From Epiperipatus broadwayi (lineage: Eukaryota > Onychophora > Udeonychophora > Euonychophora > Peripatidae): a stretch of DNA of 64,000 nt. The position numbers and the translations under genes were made by a program. The notes under the pieces are model-generated. The model saw nothing but the letters and a program-made list of their open reading frames with translations. It was not told the origin of the DNA and searched no databases. Where the stretch lies: NCBI GenBank assembly GCA_028023455.1, contig JAQFVV010000072.1, positions 3,244,501-3,308,500 of the forward strand, written 5' to 3'. This document shows positions 13,801 through 24,821 of this stretch, in pieces (position 1 is the stretch's first letter; each line of letters opens with the position of its first letter).

Positions 13801-16800
13801 CTTTACACAACCATCTTCCATTCTCTACATCACTTTTATCATTTCATTTCTATTTTACTTTCTACAAATCAGTTCCTTATTTAATTTTCTACCATTATTA
13901 CATAATCGTCAGATCTCACATTTGATTTAACTTAGTCACAATGTATTTTTATTCATTATATTTTTTCGCTTCTTAATTAACTTTTATTTTATTATTATTA
14001 TTCCACCCCAATTACTATCATTATCCACAATTGTTTTTTGACTTTTCATTCCACTTTTAAAATATATTCGGAAAAAATCATTATCAAACAGTCTATCAAA
14101 TTTTGACACTTCCTTCAATTCATCTTCCCCTAAAAATTATATATATATATATATATATTTACAATCACATCCTAATTCATACATGTTAATCTACTTACCC
14201 CCCCCCTTTATTTCATAACCATCATATATAAAGAACTTGACCATTTAATCTTCCCCTTCCATCATATATAAAGAACTTGACCATTTAATCTTCCCCTTAG
14301 ATACCTCCATTATTGCTCCCAGTGCATAATTCTCATTAATTCTCTTTAAAAACATATCATGTCATTACTATATCTTAAATCTGGAACACCAACATTGTTT
14401 TACAAAACCCCTATTTCCTTAATACTCTTCCTTTCTTAACTTATTTATTAAGTATATGCATTTTATCTGAATTATTCAAGTCTTCCAATAGTCATTGACT
14501 TCCATTTAATATTTTAATTTAATGTTAACAAATCGATCATTATTTTCCTTCAAAACCTCTGCCAAATATCATTTTTCTTGCTTACATGTCCAATATCCAA
14601 CATTTATTCTCCTAATCCTACAAATATATCATAAATAGTACTTCCTTTTAGTTCAAGTCAGAAGTCTCTTTGCATAATTCATATGCAAGTTAAATGTTCT
14701 CTTCCTCTGAAAACATAGTACACAGCAGTTGATCTATTTATTTCTTATTCTTTATTATCAAATCTTTACTCCAAAACTGCCTAATTTCTTTTTCATCTCC
14801 TATCCCATTCCAGTTAAATCTGCTTCATTAGTTGTAATAATCCAACCCTCATATTTTCCCATATTCTCATAAAAATCTCAATTAAAAAAAAAAAATTTCT
14901 TTCAGCCCCATTATCATTATGTTTCCATATACAATTTACCCCAATCCTCTTTCAATATCCTACATTTTCAAAAATATTCAATATTTCTCCTTCCTTTTCA
15001 CATACTCAACATCAAAATTCTTATTCTGTTTACACCTCCTTTCTCTAATATCCAAAATCTTGCTTTACATCCTCTTTCAATATCATAAATTTCAAAAATA
15101 TTCATTTCTCTTTCCCTTTCTATATAATCAACATCCAAATTCTTATTCTGTTTATGCCTTCTTTTGCAAGTATCCAAAATCTTGTCTTTACATCAAATAA
15201 TAAGCAGCTCCCTCTAATGTTTCATTATTTTCACATTAAAAAAAACTTATCTAGTAATAGTTTTAAAAATTAACATTCTGAATATACTCACAAACTTAGT
15301 TACTAATGCAATAAAGGTAGAACAACAAAAAAGTGAGTTTGTTGCCATGTGTAATAAATGAAATGATTCTTAAAAAATTAATAGGTAAAGAACAACTAAA
15401 ACATCACATGATCATAAAATCACTATGTAGTGCCTACCCATCCAATATCCCTAGACTAGTTTTTTTTCCTTGTGGCTTTCAACAGTGAGGATCTGAGAGC
15501 TCCTCATCTAGATTTTTTGATCTGAATATAACTCTTAAGCAACAACCTTTTATCTATTTATAAGGTAACTACTAAATCTATGAGTAGAGGCTGGATAGGA
15601 TTTTACGTCTAAATCTTCTTAGCATCCATTGATTACTATGGCTTGTATTAGGTAACACTACTGTATGGAGAGTTTGCTATTGTTTTAACAGATTGTGTAA
15701 GCATAGAAAATGGTGATCATGTGTTTTAGTATTTTTATACCAATCCAGCCCACAAGCTGATTATGACTGTAGTTATTAAAAAATAATGATACCAAACTGC
15801 GCAGATACTGAACTGGGTTCAGATCTATATGCATATATAAGCATATTAGCTTGGATAGAAAACATTATTGTGTTTTTATCTTGGCTCATAGCTTTATAGT
15901 TATTGAAATGGGTAAAAGATGGCTGCTGAAGGGTTATATTATATCCAAAGATCTAGATGCAGTGCTCTCAGATCCAAGGCTCTTCACTGAAAAAAATGAC
16001 AAGCTAGAAATTAGTCTGGGAATATTGGATGAGTAGGCACTAGATAGGGATTTTATGCACAAATCTTCTAGCATCCACCGACTATTATGGCTTGTATTGG
16101 AGGGGGGGGCACTATTGTATGGAGAGTTTGCTATTGTTTTATCATAAAGAAAACTTTAAATAGGCAACAGAAAGAAAAATCAAAAGAAAAAAAAAACAAT
16201 TATAGTGACTGCAGTGTATCAATATACAAAGGGCATAGCAGACAAATTAAATCAATATACACAAAGCAAAGCAGACAAATTAAAAGAGACCTACAATCAA
16301 TATGATATTAGAACAGCTTACCAAAGTCATGGCATATGACAAAAACCTTACCTTTACAGAAACTCCATTTAAAATGCTGAAAACAAAATGAAATACCACG
16401 TAAAAGTGAAACCATCTGATCCAATAAAAATGATTAAAAAGAGCATAAAATGATGATGAGAAGGAGTGGGGAGATGTATTTTAAACCAATGACCATATAA
16501 TGATTGTACATAGCAGTGGTCTTCAACCTTTTCACACCTGCGAACCGGCACAAATAAAAATAAGATTTCGCGGACCAGCAGAAGTTTACAGATAAATTTT
16601 CTTAAAGATGTAACCTGCTTAGCCTGAGATAAGCATAGTTGTTATAACTGAGCACACTAGTTAATGTGTATAGTAATGGTGTTGCTTACCTTTACATGTT
16701 GAACACTCTTTCTCGAGTTGTGCAGTCATACTGCTACAGAAAACAAGTACAATAACAATCGTTCTCATTAATGTGCTTGCATTTTACGTTTATTATTTCA

Positions 16801-19800
16801 TTGTTAAAACATGCAAAAATAAAATGTTATTCACCTGAATGTTGAAAAAGTCAAACGTTTTGATCTTATTTTAATTGGGGGGGAGTGGGTTGAGAAATAC
16901 GTTGTCATCACTGAGACAAAAGATAGACACCAAAGTTATTTTTTTGTTTGTTTTTATTTTTAAAAAAAAGGTAACAGAAATTGGTTTTAAAAATAAAAAT
17001 TTTAGTATATTAGCGATATACAAATAAAGCCAAAAAAAATATCGTCTTATAGGCCAAAAAAAAAAAGTGGGTGTATTTTAAACAAAAAAAAAAAAAAAAG
17101 AAAACAAAACTTGAAAAAGTCAAAAGTTTTGATCTTACTTTATTTTGGGGTGGTGCGGGTGTATTGAGAAATATTTTGTAAAAGTTAGAAACAGAACTTA
17201 TTTTTTGGTTTTTATTTTTTAAAAAAGGTAATAAAAATTGATTTCAAAAATAAAGTTAAATCCCAAAAAAAAATCGCTGTATAGCCAAAAAAAACCCCAC
17301 TAAAAATGAAATATTAAGAGAGTAGAAAAAATTTAAGAGATCAAAAAAAGTCACGTTACATTTTATTGTTTTAACAATGCTGACAAGAGGCTGTGATTGG
17401 TTATCAAAAGACAACCGGAGTTTGTATAATAAAAAACTTTTTTCTACCCCCCCTCCATAAACATCTGTGATAAATAGAAAAACAAATTAATTTATATATG
17501 ATTGATTAGATTTTGTTTTTGTTCTGTTTCTTTTTTTTTAATTGGGTAAAAATGTGATGAAAAAATAAATAAAAATTGTTTATATTAATTAAAAGTTTAA
17601 AATCTTAGTATTTTGTTATTACAAACTTTCTTCCCAGTCTAGCCGGACCTGCAGAAAAGTTCTACGGCCCGGTGGTTGAAGACCACTGGTATATAGAATG
17701 TTGGACAGAGAGAATAAAATAAGAAAAAAGATCATTTAAAGAAACTTCATATAATGATGGCAAATAATACTCTAAGTCAGTCTTGCGTGGTAATTCATCA
17801 TGTTTGGAAGCTATTCATTAACATTGCTCTTAAAGGTAAAAAAAAGGGAAATTAAGTCTCTCATAGTTGAATACGTAAAAATGTATATCCTCTTTTGCTT
17901 TTGACAGAACAGTCTAGTTGTTCAGAATTTCAACTTTTAAATTCTATCCATGAATCTAAAGATCAGTAATTGATTCTTATGATAGTAAAGTCACTAGTTG
18001 GACCAGCATCATTAATACAACTTGAAGCCATGCATTCTATGCTAATGTGAGTGTTGTTAATAACAAGTGAATGTATACGAAAAATTTAAATAGGAATTTT
18101 TCTCAAAGCATTAGGAATTAAGATCATATGATAGAAATATCATCATTAACTTTCAGATTGCAATTTCCATTAATTGCATTAACATTAAAAATTTCTCCAC
18201 AAATAAAAAAATAATTATATGATTGATTGTTTAAGATAACGACTAATGTTTGTGAACCAAAAGGATGACCCTTGCACAACTGACAATTTTTTTTTATTAG
18301 AAAGTAATTTAAATGTGAATCTTATGCTCTCAAGACCCCTACTATTCATTGGATTAAACAGTGCAGGGTGCATTAAAAATGACATCAGATTTCGATTTGA
18401 ATATGCTTAATGGCTGTCAGATTTTGTAACTATATTTTTGTTGTGTTGGGTTAGGCTTACAGATTCGGTTCCAAACCAATAGACACAAAAGAACAACTAC
18501 TCAGCAATTAATATGTACAATTTATTAATACTAAAAAATATACACACTTGTTAGTTAAACAATACATGTTAATGCTGAGGTAGTCGTACCAAGTAATGGA
18601 ACTCGTTTCCAGCTAATGATTACCTGCCTCATGAGCTCTGGTAAGACTCTTCCAGCTATATGGTTAGCATGCCTTGAGTCTAGTGCAGACATATCAGTTT
18701 CCAGTCCATACGTGGACTTGCCTCACTGCATGGATGTCATGAGAATGAGTAGAGAGACTATGTTTGCTGATGGCAGAGGGTTTAATAGAGAGCACATTCA
18801 GTCCTTCAGGTCAATAGAAGTAATTGCTCTTTGCCTTGCCTCCAAAAAGCTGACTATTTAATGGCAGATCCCCTACCTTACTGGAAACATGTGGATTTGG
18901 TGCACAAACCCCAATGAAGGATTTAATCCCTTTGGATAGCAACTGGGTGCTAGCCAATCAGGTAAGGAATCTGAAATAGTCCACTTCTAAAGGCAAGGTC
19001 AGATATGACAATTTTTTAAATCGCCTTTTGTTAACATACAAATAATAAACAGGTTAATGCTCTAAATTAGACACAAATAAATAGGAAAGATGTCAACTAC
19101 GATCATTTTGCCTATGTGAAAAAAATGACAAATTGCTTTGTTATATACAGCATTTTAGAAGTAATTTAAACAGATCTTAAATTATTTACATCTAATTAAA
19201 GATGTGATGATTTATGTATTAGAATTTCAATACTGAATTTCTTAATTAAAGTTCCTTAATAAAACGTATCTCTGATTTTGCTTAATTGATATATATATAT
19301 ATATGGCAATGTTGAAAAAGGACAATTTATAGTAAATGATGATAGCATTAAATACTTGTGATTTTCATCAAGATGACCACTATTACGGTACTAATATAAG
19401 TTAGACAGCTAGGCCACTATTAGAGTATTAATATAAATTATATAACTATTACGATTGCTAGATTTGTCTACAAAGTTGCTGACATATGAAGTTATATCTG
19501 AAATGTATTGCACATGATTAGGACCAACATTAAATATGTAAATAGTGACACATAGAGACTTACTATCTCTCGTAAAAGAATCCCGGGTTACATCCTCAGA
19601 GTACTTCTTTTCAGTGTCTGAAAACAAAACAAAAAAAAAAATTATATATTATCAGTACTAAAGGAACATTTTCAGAGGAGGAGAGGGATAAGAAATTAAT
19701 ACAAACAAATAAGAAATCTTTACCTTCACAATACTAAACGATTCAGACAGAAGAATAACATAGAAACCAAAATAAAAGTTAATTTAAATTTGTTACAAAA

Positions 19801-20104
19801 TAATAAGCAAATATAATTATTAAACCATGCATACGCTGTGTTACAAACATAATATAACCTCCCCCCCCCCCAAACTTAACTTTAGTACCACAAAGTTTTT
19901 TTTAGTTTTATAATAAATTACAGTACAATATAATTTTTTCATGAAAGTATACTTTAAAACAATATGTACCTTTGAGGCAGATTTTCTTCCTTTTAAAGTT
20001 CAGGGAAGTAATATTAGTAGGTGAGTAAATGCTAATATTCAGCTGGATGATGACTTCAACTTCCGCACTTACTTGTCCCGTACAAGGCAATGTAATCTTG
20101 AAAA
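4707..20104 (-). CDS. RYK: RYK receptor pseudokinase, partial gene (3 internal exons)
   Basis: RYK is a single-pass membrane receptor that binds Wnt proteins through an extracellular WIF domain and carries a catalytically impaired tyrosine-kinase-like domain in the cytoplasm. Three minus-strand exons join as 20104-19970, 19617-19564 and 4857-4707. All have AG/GT borders, and every junction leaves one base that completes a codon with two bases of the next exon. The joined 114-residue stretch matches the animal RYK order: end of the WIF domain with a PCTG motif, the LNFKRKKICLK segment with a tetrabasic run, a short polar stalk, then a transmembrane segment beginning STNIFYIAVG. The first WIF half and the signal peptide should lie above 20104 and the kinase exons below position 1; neither was found. 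The visible introns are 352 bases and 14.7 kb, the latter full of transposons. The family call rests on recognition of the family, not a database search. Confidence 0.86.
5160..5720 (+). mobile_element. Foldback family A copy (diverged)
   Basis: It shares blocks with 53575-54130 and 59615-60071: the GGCATTCAATTGTCAATAA end, an ACATTTCGAGAG-like block, and the ATCTAAAGGTTCCTGG region that contains a degenerate B-box-like GGTTCATATCCC. Parts of the terminal inverted repeat are eroded. Confidence 0.45.
5915..6410 (+). repeat. Minisatellite, unit about 128-135 bases, about 3.7 copies
   Basis: The block CTTCATCACACTT recurs at 6023, 6151 and 6286. Each is preceded by an ACAGT..CAATAAA segment and followed by TTATTGCTTCTCCTTACAGTTTCA or a close variant. 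Small ORFs here (5932-6171, 6047-6256) are by-products of the repeat. Confidence 0.85.
9540..9990 (+). mobile_element. Repeat family 1 copy
   Basis: It contains the blocks GCAGTGCTCTCAGATCCAAA, CTGGGGATATTGGATGAGTA and CATTTATTGATTGCTCTGGC, and ends in the GTCTGGAGAGTTTTGCTTCC terminal repeat. The same ordered blocks occur at 15760-16135 and, in the opposite direction, at 42843-43150. Confidence 0.65.
10440..10920 (+). repeat. Two direct copies of a 100-120 base repeat
   Basis: A block resembling TTGTCATTCCAGAGTTTA and TTTAAAGTGCTAAAATTATTA at about 10560-10610 recurs as TTGTCTTTCCATTGTTTACA and TTGAAGTGCTGTATTTATTA at about 10870-10910. A short hairpin, CATCGG...CCGATG, is at 10519-10542. 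Function unknown. Confidence 0.4.
12104..12773 (+). mobile_element. Terminal-inverted-repeat element, possible Tc1/mariner-type MITE
   Basis: The left end, TCCTGTCTCTCAAGCTTGGG, is the inverse of the right end, CAAGTTTGGGAGACAGGA. Both are followed inward by related blocks: CAGTTTCAGGGGCATAC on the left and its inverse GTATGTCCCTGAAACTG on the right. A TA lies at each boundary, as expected for a TA-duplicating transposon. Inside, on the minus strand at about 12358-12425, is a fragment with an ankyrin-like GNTPLHAVLSNEDP reading. No transposase is visible. A second family member is at 36938-38030. Confidence 0.65.
13515..13600 (-). repeat. Repeat family 1 terminal fragment
   Basis: It begins AAAACTCTCCATACAGTAGT and contains GTAATCAATGGATGCAAGAA. 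This is the inverse of the family 1 right end seen at 9940-9980 and 16060-16130. Confidence 0.6.
14219..14298 (+). repeat. Perfect 40-base tandem duplication
   Basis: Two identical 40-base units, 14219-14258 and 14259-14298, each begin CCATCATATATAAAG and end TCTTCCCCTT. Identity is complete, so the duplication is recent. An (AT)n run is about 60 bases upstream. Confidence 0.9.
15380..16135 (+). mobile_element. Two family 1 copies, head to tail
   Basis: The first copy (about 15380-15720) reads from AAAACATCACATGATCATAA to GGAGAGTTTGCTATTGTTTT. The second (about 15760-16135) repeats the blocks from AACTGGGTTCAGATCTATAT through GCAGTGCTCTCAGATCCAAG to the same GGAGAGTTTGCTATTGTTTT end. Both include the CATCCA.TGA.TA block. 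The small ORFs at 15851-16305 fall inside the repeat and are not genes. Confidence 0.6.
16514..17688 (+). mobile_element. Non-autonomous hAT element, copy 1
   Basis: It is bounded by CAGTGGTCTTCAACC on the left and the inverse GGTTGAAGACCACTG on the right. The flanking 8-mers GTACATAG (16506-16513) and GTATATAG (17689-17696) match at 7 of 8 positions, the target duplication size of hAT transposons. Just inside, GCGAACCGGC..GCGGACCAGCAG on the left is mirrored by GCCGGACCTGCAG..GGCCCGG on the right. The 1,175-base interior is AT-rich with no transposase ORF. It must be moved by an enzyme encoded elsewhere, or is dead. Confidence 0.88.
17760..18060 (+). mobile_element. Foldback family A fragment
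   Basis: It shares CTATCCATGAATCTAAAG and AAAGTCACTAGTTGGACCAG with the family A copies at 5160-5720 and 59615-60071. Its terminal repeats are not clear. Confidence 0.4.
18430..19010 (+). other. Higher-GC stretch with one short ORF, unrecognised
   Basis: GC content rises relative to its flanks, and one 81-codon ORF (18616-18861) begins MITCLMSSGKTLPAIW. I recognise no domain. Splice signals around it are weak. It could be a decayed retroelement fragment; I do not claim a gene. Confidence 0.25.
19564..19617 (-). CDS. RYK: RYK exon: extracellular juxtamembrane stalk
   Basis: This 54-base exon is too short to see as an ORF by itself. It is fixed by an acceptor (TTTGTTTTCAG, 19618 upward), a GTAAGT donor at 19558-19563, and exact phase agreement with both neighbours. 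It encodes DTEKKYSEDVTRDSFTRD plus one base of the next codon, a charged polar stretch. It sits where vertebrate RYK has the linker between the tetrabasic site and the membrane. Linkers of this kind diverge quickly, so the call depends on position and splicing rather than on sequence similarity. Confidence 0.8.
19618..19969 (-). other. RYK: RYK short intron, 352 bases
   Basis: This AT-rich intron lies between the WIF exon and the stalk exon, with a GT donor and an AG acceptor. It contains a C run at about 19860-19871 and no repeat I recognise. It is the only compact intron seen in the gene. Confidence 0.8.
19970..20104 (-). CDS. RYK: RYK exon: C-terminal half of the WIF domain
   Basis: This 135-base exon has a strong polypyrimidine acceptor (a long T run then CAG at 20105-20107) and a GTACAT donor at 19964-19969. 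It encodes 44 full codons. The reading starts FKITLPCTGQ, continues with two Asn-linked glycosylation sequons (LNISIY and TNITSL) and ends LNFKRKKICLK. In vertebrate RYK the corresponding region carries a conserved Cys pair around a tetrabasic (KRRK) proteolytic site; here the site reads KRKK. Only the distal part of the WIF domain is present, so the proximal part must be on an exon further upstream. Confidence 0.88.
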
Positions 20105-21989
20105 CTGAAAAAAAAAAAAGAAGAAAAAATATATATAAAATAAAAAATAAAACATGTAAATATGATTTTTTTTTTATGCTAGTATTTCTTAAATTTGCTG
20201 AATTATGATCCAAACCAGCCCTAAATATTTGCTTCACGTTTGATGGGTGAAAAATTAGAAGAAAATTCTCTAAGTGATTACCATGTTATATTAAAAAAAG
20301 GAAATAAAAAAATTATGCAAAAGTCCATCATCTTTCAACTTGAGCAAATATCAGGTTGAAAATGCAAACTAATGTAAATATCTCTATAGCTTTTTTTAAA
20401 TAAATAGATTCCATGTCCCACTGTGCAATTAATAATTTAAAATATATTTTATTATAATGGTGTAACGACCTTAACTAAATTACACTTAGCTGTATATACA
20501 GAGGTTGTTCGGCTAATGTAATGTATAAATACAGAAAACATTTTATAATTAAAAAAATACTATATAAATCTAGTTTCAAAATGTTGCTCAAAAACAAATT
20601 CTATTCCGTTTCCCCCTCCATCATACTTACAAAAAGACATAAAAATGATTTAAAAATGGCATATCTCACAAAGTATGCCTATATCAAGTAAACAAACTAA
20701 CTTTTAATTGCTATATAATAGACAAAGCATTAATGATGGCAGTGTAGGAGATGACGCTAATAATTAATTTTTATTTAAATTTTAAGCGTATGGAACAAGT
20801 TTGCACAAGGCACTTTAAAACTGGAACACAAGAGAGCATCTGCAGCTAAGACTGGAAAAATATAAAAGTGATATATCTACTCTAATGAAACCAGAAAAAA
20901 AAAGGTTTAATGAAGTAATTAGATGTCATAAATTTATTTGGAGAAAACAAAGAAACATGGCACATTATTCAATTTATTTGTGAGGTCTAACTTGATAACT
21001 TCACTATTTCATAAATTCCTAAAAGTATCAATGAAAAACTGGTAGTATTTAAAGGTTAATCTGCATAATGATATTCGGCCATCATTTGTCAGTGCTTATG
21101 TTCTAATTCAATATTTAGAAAGTTCATTGAAGAAAAGTTTTTGTTTTTATTGAGTAGCATTATTGCATCAGTATCATTAAAACCCTAAATATTTATGACA
21201 GCATCACATGACTGTCTAGCCAAAGAGCAGAAAAGATCTAAAATTGGCATAACACTGAAGTCATTAAAATTTATAGAAGCTGACCCAGGACCACATTTAT
21301 AAAATTATGCAAGTTAGAATAGTTTTAAAATCCTAGTTTTTTTTAAAATTTCAGGTTGTTTGCTTGAATAGTGTAAAGAAGTGTTAATTCTATCTGCATT
21401 AGCACCTGAGTTCAAACTCTGCATTTTAGTCCTACACTGATGACAGTGCAAACCAGAAGAGTAGGCTGGGGATATTGTAGCACTATACAATCTGCTGTCT
21501 ATTGAGTTTACAGTAGATAGCTCTAGACTAAGATGGAGAGAACTGCTCTTGGAAAAGTAATTTTTTTTCTTCTCAGAAACTTTTTTAATGCAATGTGTTG
21601 ACAGAAGCAATAAACTATGGCTCAAAATTGTTGAAAAACTAGTATTGGTTCTGTGACCTCAAATAAATCATTATTAATGAGTTTTTACAGAAAACATGGA
21701 TTTATTTTAATGAACATTTTATTTAGGTAAAAGAAAATCATTATAAAGAAATTTAAATCATAAGATTGATTACTTCATAATCAGGAATTAGAATATATAA
21801 AGTTAATATCATACAAATATTTACACACAAACTGTTAATAAGATCAATGATTAATTGACTCCAATGATAATTGCACTAAAAATATATCTTATATTCCAAA
21901 CATAATGATAGTAACTTCATTTGAAGATTTTTTATAGTAGCATTTTATTTACAGTTAGATGTTGGAGTACTACCAACATCTATTATGCT

Positions 21990-22240
21990 TTTCCAAATAT
22001 ATTTCAAGTGGTATTATTCTCCTCTCTTCTTCAGATGTTGCCATCTTGACTAGTGGCATTGCTAGTATTGGGATTGAACCTCTAACCTTTAGATATGTGA
22101 AATATTGAATTTAAGATCATGTTCTTAGGCTAAATCTTTCATTTAGCAGAATTATATAGCTGATTAAAGTACCACCTTGAATTCAGAATTCTCAAATCTA
22201 AAGGTTACCATCTCCATGCTAGCATCATCTGAAAAAAGAA
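21990..22240 (-). mobile_element. Foldback family A copy (diverged)
   Basis: The plus strand reads TTTCAAGTGGTATTATTCTC, then CTTCTTCAGATGTTGCC, then GGGATTGAACCTCTAACC. These are the same ordered blocks as 59685-59775 in the better-preserved copy. Confidence 0.5.
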
Positions 22241-23636
22241 TAACAATATAACTCAAAACATATTCTACACTAACAGGTGTGTTATAATTAACAGGTAAAG
22301 GCATTCAAAAAAATATAAATGAAGTTTGAACTTTTATAAAACATTTATCAGTTCAATTAAAACCAACTCCGGCTGATACAAAATCTCAAGAACCATTAAA
22401 TGTTTAAATTGCTGATTTCAATTTTTAAGATGTTTGTGTTATTAGTTACTAAATTCTCACGAGGAGTCTGTTGTAGATATGAGTAAGTCTATTTTTAGGT
22501 TCATAAAAAAGGGACCTTACTAATTCCCTGATAATAACTATTTTACTATTTACTTCATTCAAATTTGCACATGTTTGTTGACCTGAGTAACTAAGTAGTT
22601 TGTTATAAAGAAGAAAGAAACCACTTCATTACATAGATGAACAAATGTATGCAAATTAGAATTACAAATGAAGGGAAAAATCAATATTATTAACATAATT
22701 AAAAATAAATGCAGTATTCACTGCTTGGCAAAAAAAATAAACAAAAAGAATATAGAACTTCATAAATAATGTAAAGATTTCATTCTCCAGAACTGCCACA
22801 GATTTAATTGTTCTCCCTGGTGAGACTTTTCAAAAGCTTTCAACTTTTGATTTTAGTATTAAACCATTATTCCATATTAGAATTTAATAAATTGAATTTG
22901 ATTTGGGAGAGTAATAATATATGTTTACAAATATTGAAAAATGAGTTTGCAAAAACAACATTGGATGCTTTAATTATTAAACACTTGGCACAAAAACTTT
23001 TTAAATTGAAATTTCTGTTTATAATGCAAATGAATAAATGTTATCTATCAAATCCTCCTTTAAAATATTAAAATTGTTTTCTAATTTTTAAAATATCTCA
23101 AATTACCTTAATACGGTGTTTGCAATAATGTCTTAGTTACCATTTTCTTAAGATAGAGAGATCAGAATGTCAAGATCTTCTTTGTTAATGTTACACAAGT
23201 TATTACATAGTATTTTTAAAATTAAAACATATACGCATAAAATAACAGTATAAAAATATATACTTTTGATTTGCATTAATTATTACACAATTTTTGTGTA
23301 AAAATAATCAAGAATCTTAATAAACTCCACACACATACAAAACAAGATTTTAGTTTTTCCAAAATTTATCCAAATAATCTCGCAAATGGTCTCAAAATGC
23401 ATTACTATGACATAAATCAATCAAAGAGAACAAAGCAGTGTTAAAACTCTCTGATTTTGCCACAATTTTATGATATTAGACTTTTTTTAAAATTAAAAAA
23501 TCAATATTTTAAAACTTTGCAAATTTATATATTTTTTAAAAAATATCCCAATAGATGGCAGTACAAACCCAATTACCCCCCCTCTAATTACAGCATGAGT
23601 TCACTGATAGAAAACTTCTGTGGTAATGTTCTAAAT

Positions 23637-24821
23637 CAGTGGTCTTCAACCTTTTCACACCTGCAGACCGACAAAAATAAGGATAAGATTTCACAGACCG
23701 GCAAATATAAGGATAAAATTTCGTGGACCAGCAGAAGTCTATAAATAAATTTTCTTAAGGATTTAAACTGGTTAGCCTTAGCTGAGAATAATTGTTATAA
23801 TGACCAAAACAACAGCCTAGTTAGTGTTTATTGTAATGGTGTTTCTTACCTTTACATGCTGAACACTCTTTCTCAAGTTGCGCAGTCATACTGCTACAGA
23901 AAACAATACGTTCTCATTAATGTGCCTGTATTACTATGTTTATTATTTCATTGTTAAAACATGCAAAAATTAAAATGCTATTCACCTGAATATTGGGAAA
24001 TATCACAGCTAGTGTAATTACATGACAATGATTATGATAAATGTAATATCTGTATTTAATGTTAAATATACAAGATGAAGTTATATATATGGAGTTTGTA
24101 TAATAAAAAACTTGCTTTTTTTTTAAATTTTGAATCTGGTGTTATTTTAATCTCATTTTTACCCATTAAAAAAAAGAAATTGAATGAAAAGGTGTTTTGG
24201 AAAAGTGTCACATAGAAATAAAACAATCATTATAAAGATGCCATTTTGCTAAAAAAAAAAGATAATAGATTTATGTTCTCAATGAAGAGAAATCATTATC
24301 AATGACCTGTCTCCATTTTGTGAAGTTTACAATTTAAAAAGAAATGTCGCACTCAAAATAAAAAGATACAAATGCAATAAAGAATTTTGCTATATGTTAC
24401 CAATAAATGAGCTGATGCAATACTGAAATGCCTATTAGGTATAGAAATTGACGTGCAATGGGTGGTGCAATTATCATGAGATTGACGCTTTGTCTTTTAA
24501 AGATTGCATTTTCAGATAAATTCCTTTGATTATTATTTAGTAAATACAGTATTATCTAATAATTTAAATAAAATTTTGATTTATAATTAATTTTATTTAA
24601 GCAATTGCAATAAAAAAATAAATAAAAATTGTTTATATTAATTAAAAGTTTAGTGCGGACTGGCAGAAAACTTCTGTCGACTGGCGCCAGTCCACAGACC
24701 AAGGGTTGAAGACGACTGGTTTAGACTATAAGCACTATGAGATACTAAATTAAAAAAAGGCAGCATAAAATTTATGCTGCAGACTGGTGCTGGTCCGTGG
24801 GTCAATGGTTGAAGACCACTG
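23637..24821 (+). mobile_element. Non-autonomous hAT element, copy 2, perfect 8-bp target duplication
   Basis: The left end CAGTGGTCTTCAACCTTTTC (23637) and right end GGTTGAAGACCACTG (to 24821) are inverted repeats identical to those of copy 1. The 8-mer TTCTAAAT flanks both sides exactly (23629-23636 and 24822-24829). A near-duplicate of the right end, GGGTTGAAGACGACTGG, lies inside at about 24703-24719, so the 3' end of the element has been doubled. No transposase ORF is present. Confidence 0.92.

Larger units (their letters stand above)
12850..15220 (-). mobile_element. G-poor stretch with decayed antisense LINE sequence
   Basis: The plus strand is strikingly poor in G here, the mirror image of the C-poor coding strand of the LINE at 46084-47793. 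Within 14930-15200 two tandem units about 120 bases apart read, on the minus strand, LEKGGVNRIRILMLSM and LAKEGINRIRIWMLII. Both resemble LCKEGIENIRHLLIEC near the C-terminus of that LINE. The rest is too degraded to place, and the order of parts is unclear. Confidence 0.4.
4858..19563 (-). other. RYK: RYK intron, 14.7 kb, transposon-filled
   Basis: This intron separates the stalk exon from the transmembrane exon. It holds the minisatellite at 5915-6410, family A and family 1 repeats, the inverted-repeat element at 12104-12773, the G-poor stretch at 12850-15220 and a hAT element at 16514-17688. Between 6420 and 9540 I see only AT-rich sequence with short A/T runs and a short (AT)n; from 10920 to 12100 likewise nothing identifiable. 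No ORF in it looks like host coding sequence. Confidence 0.8.

Noticed and set aside
14919-15200. 93-codon plus-strand ORF rich in Phe, Tyr and Ser
   Set aside because: It is the antisense of a decayed, tandemly duplicated LINE segment.
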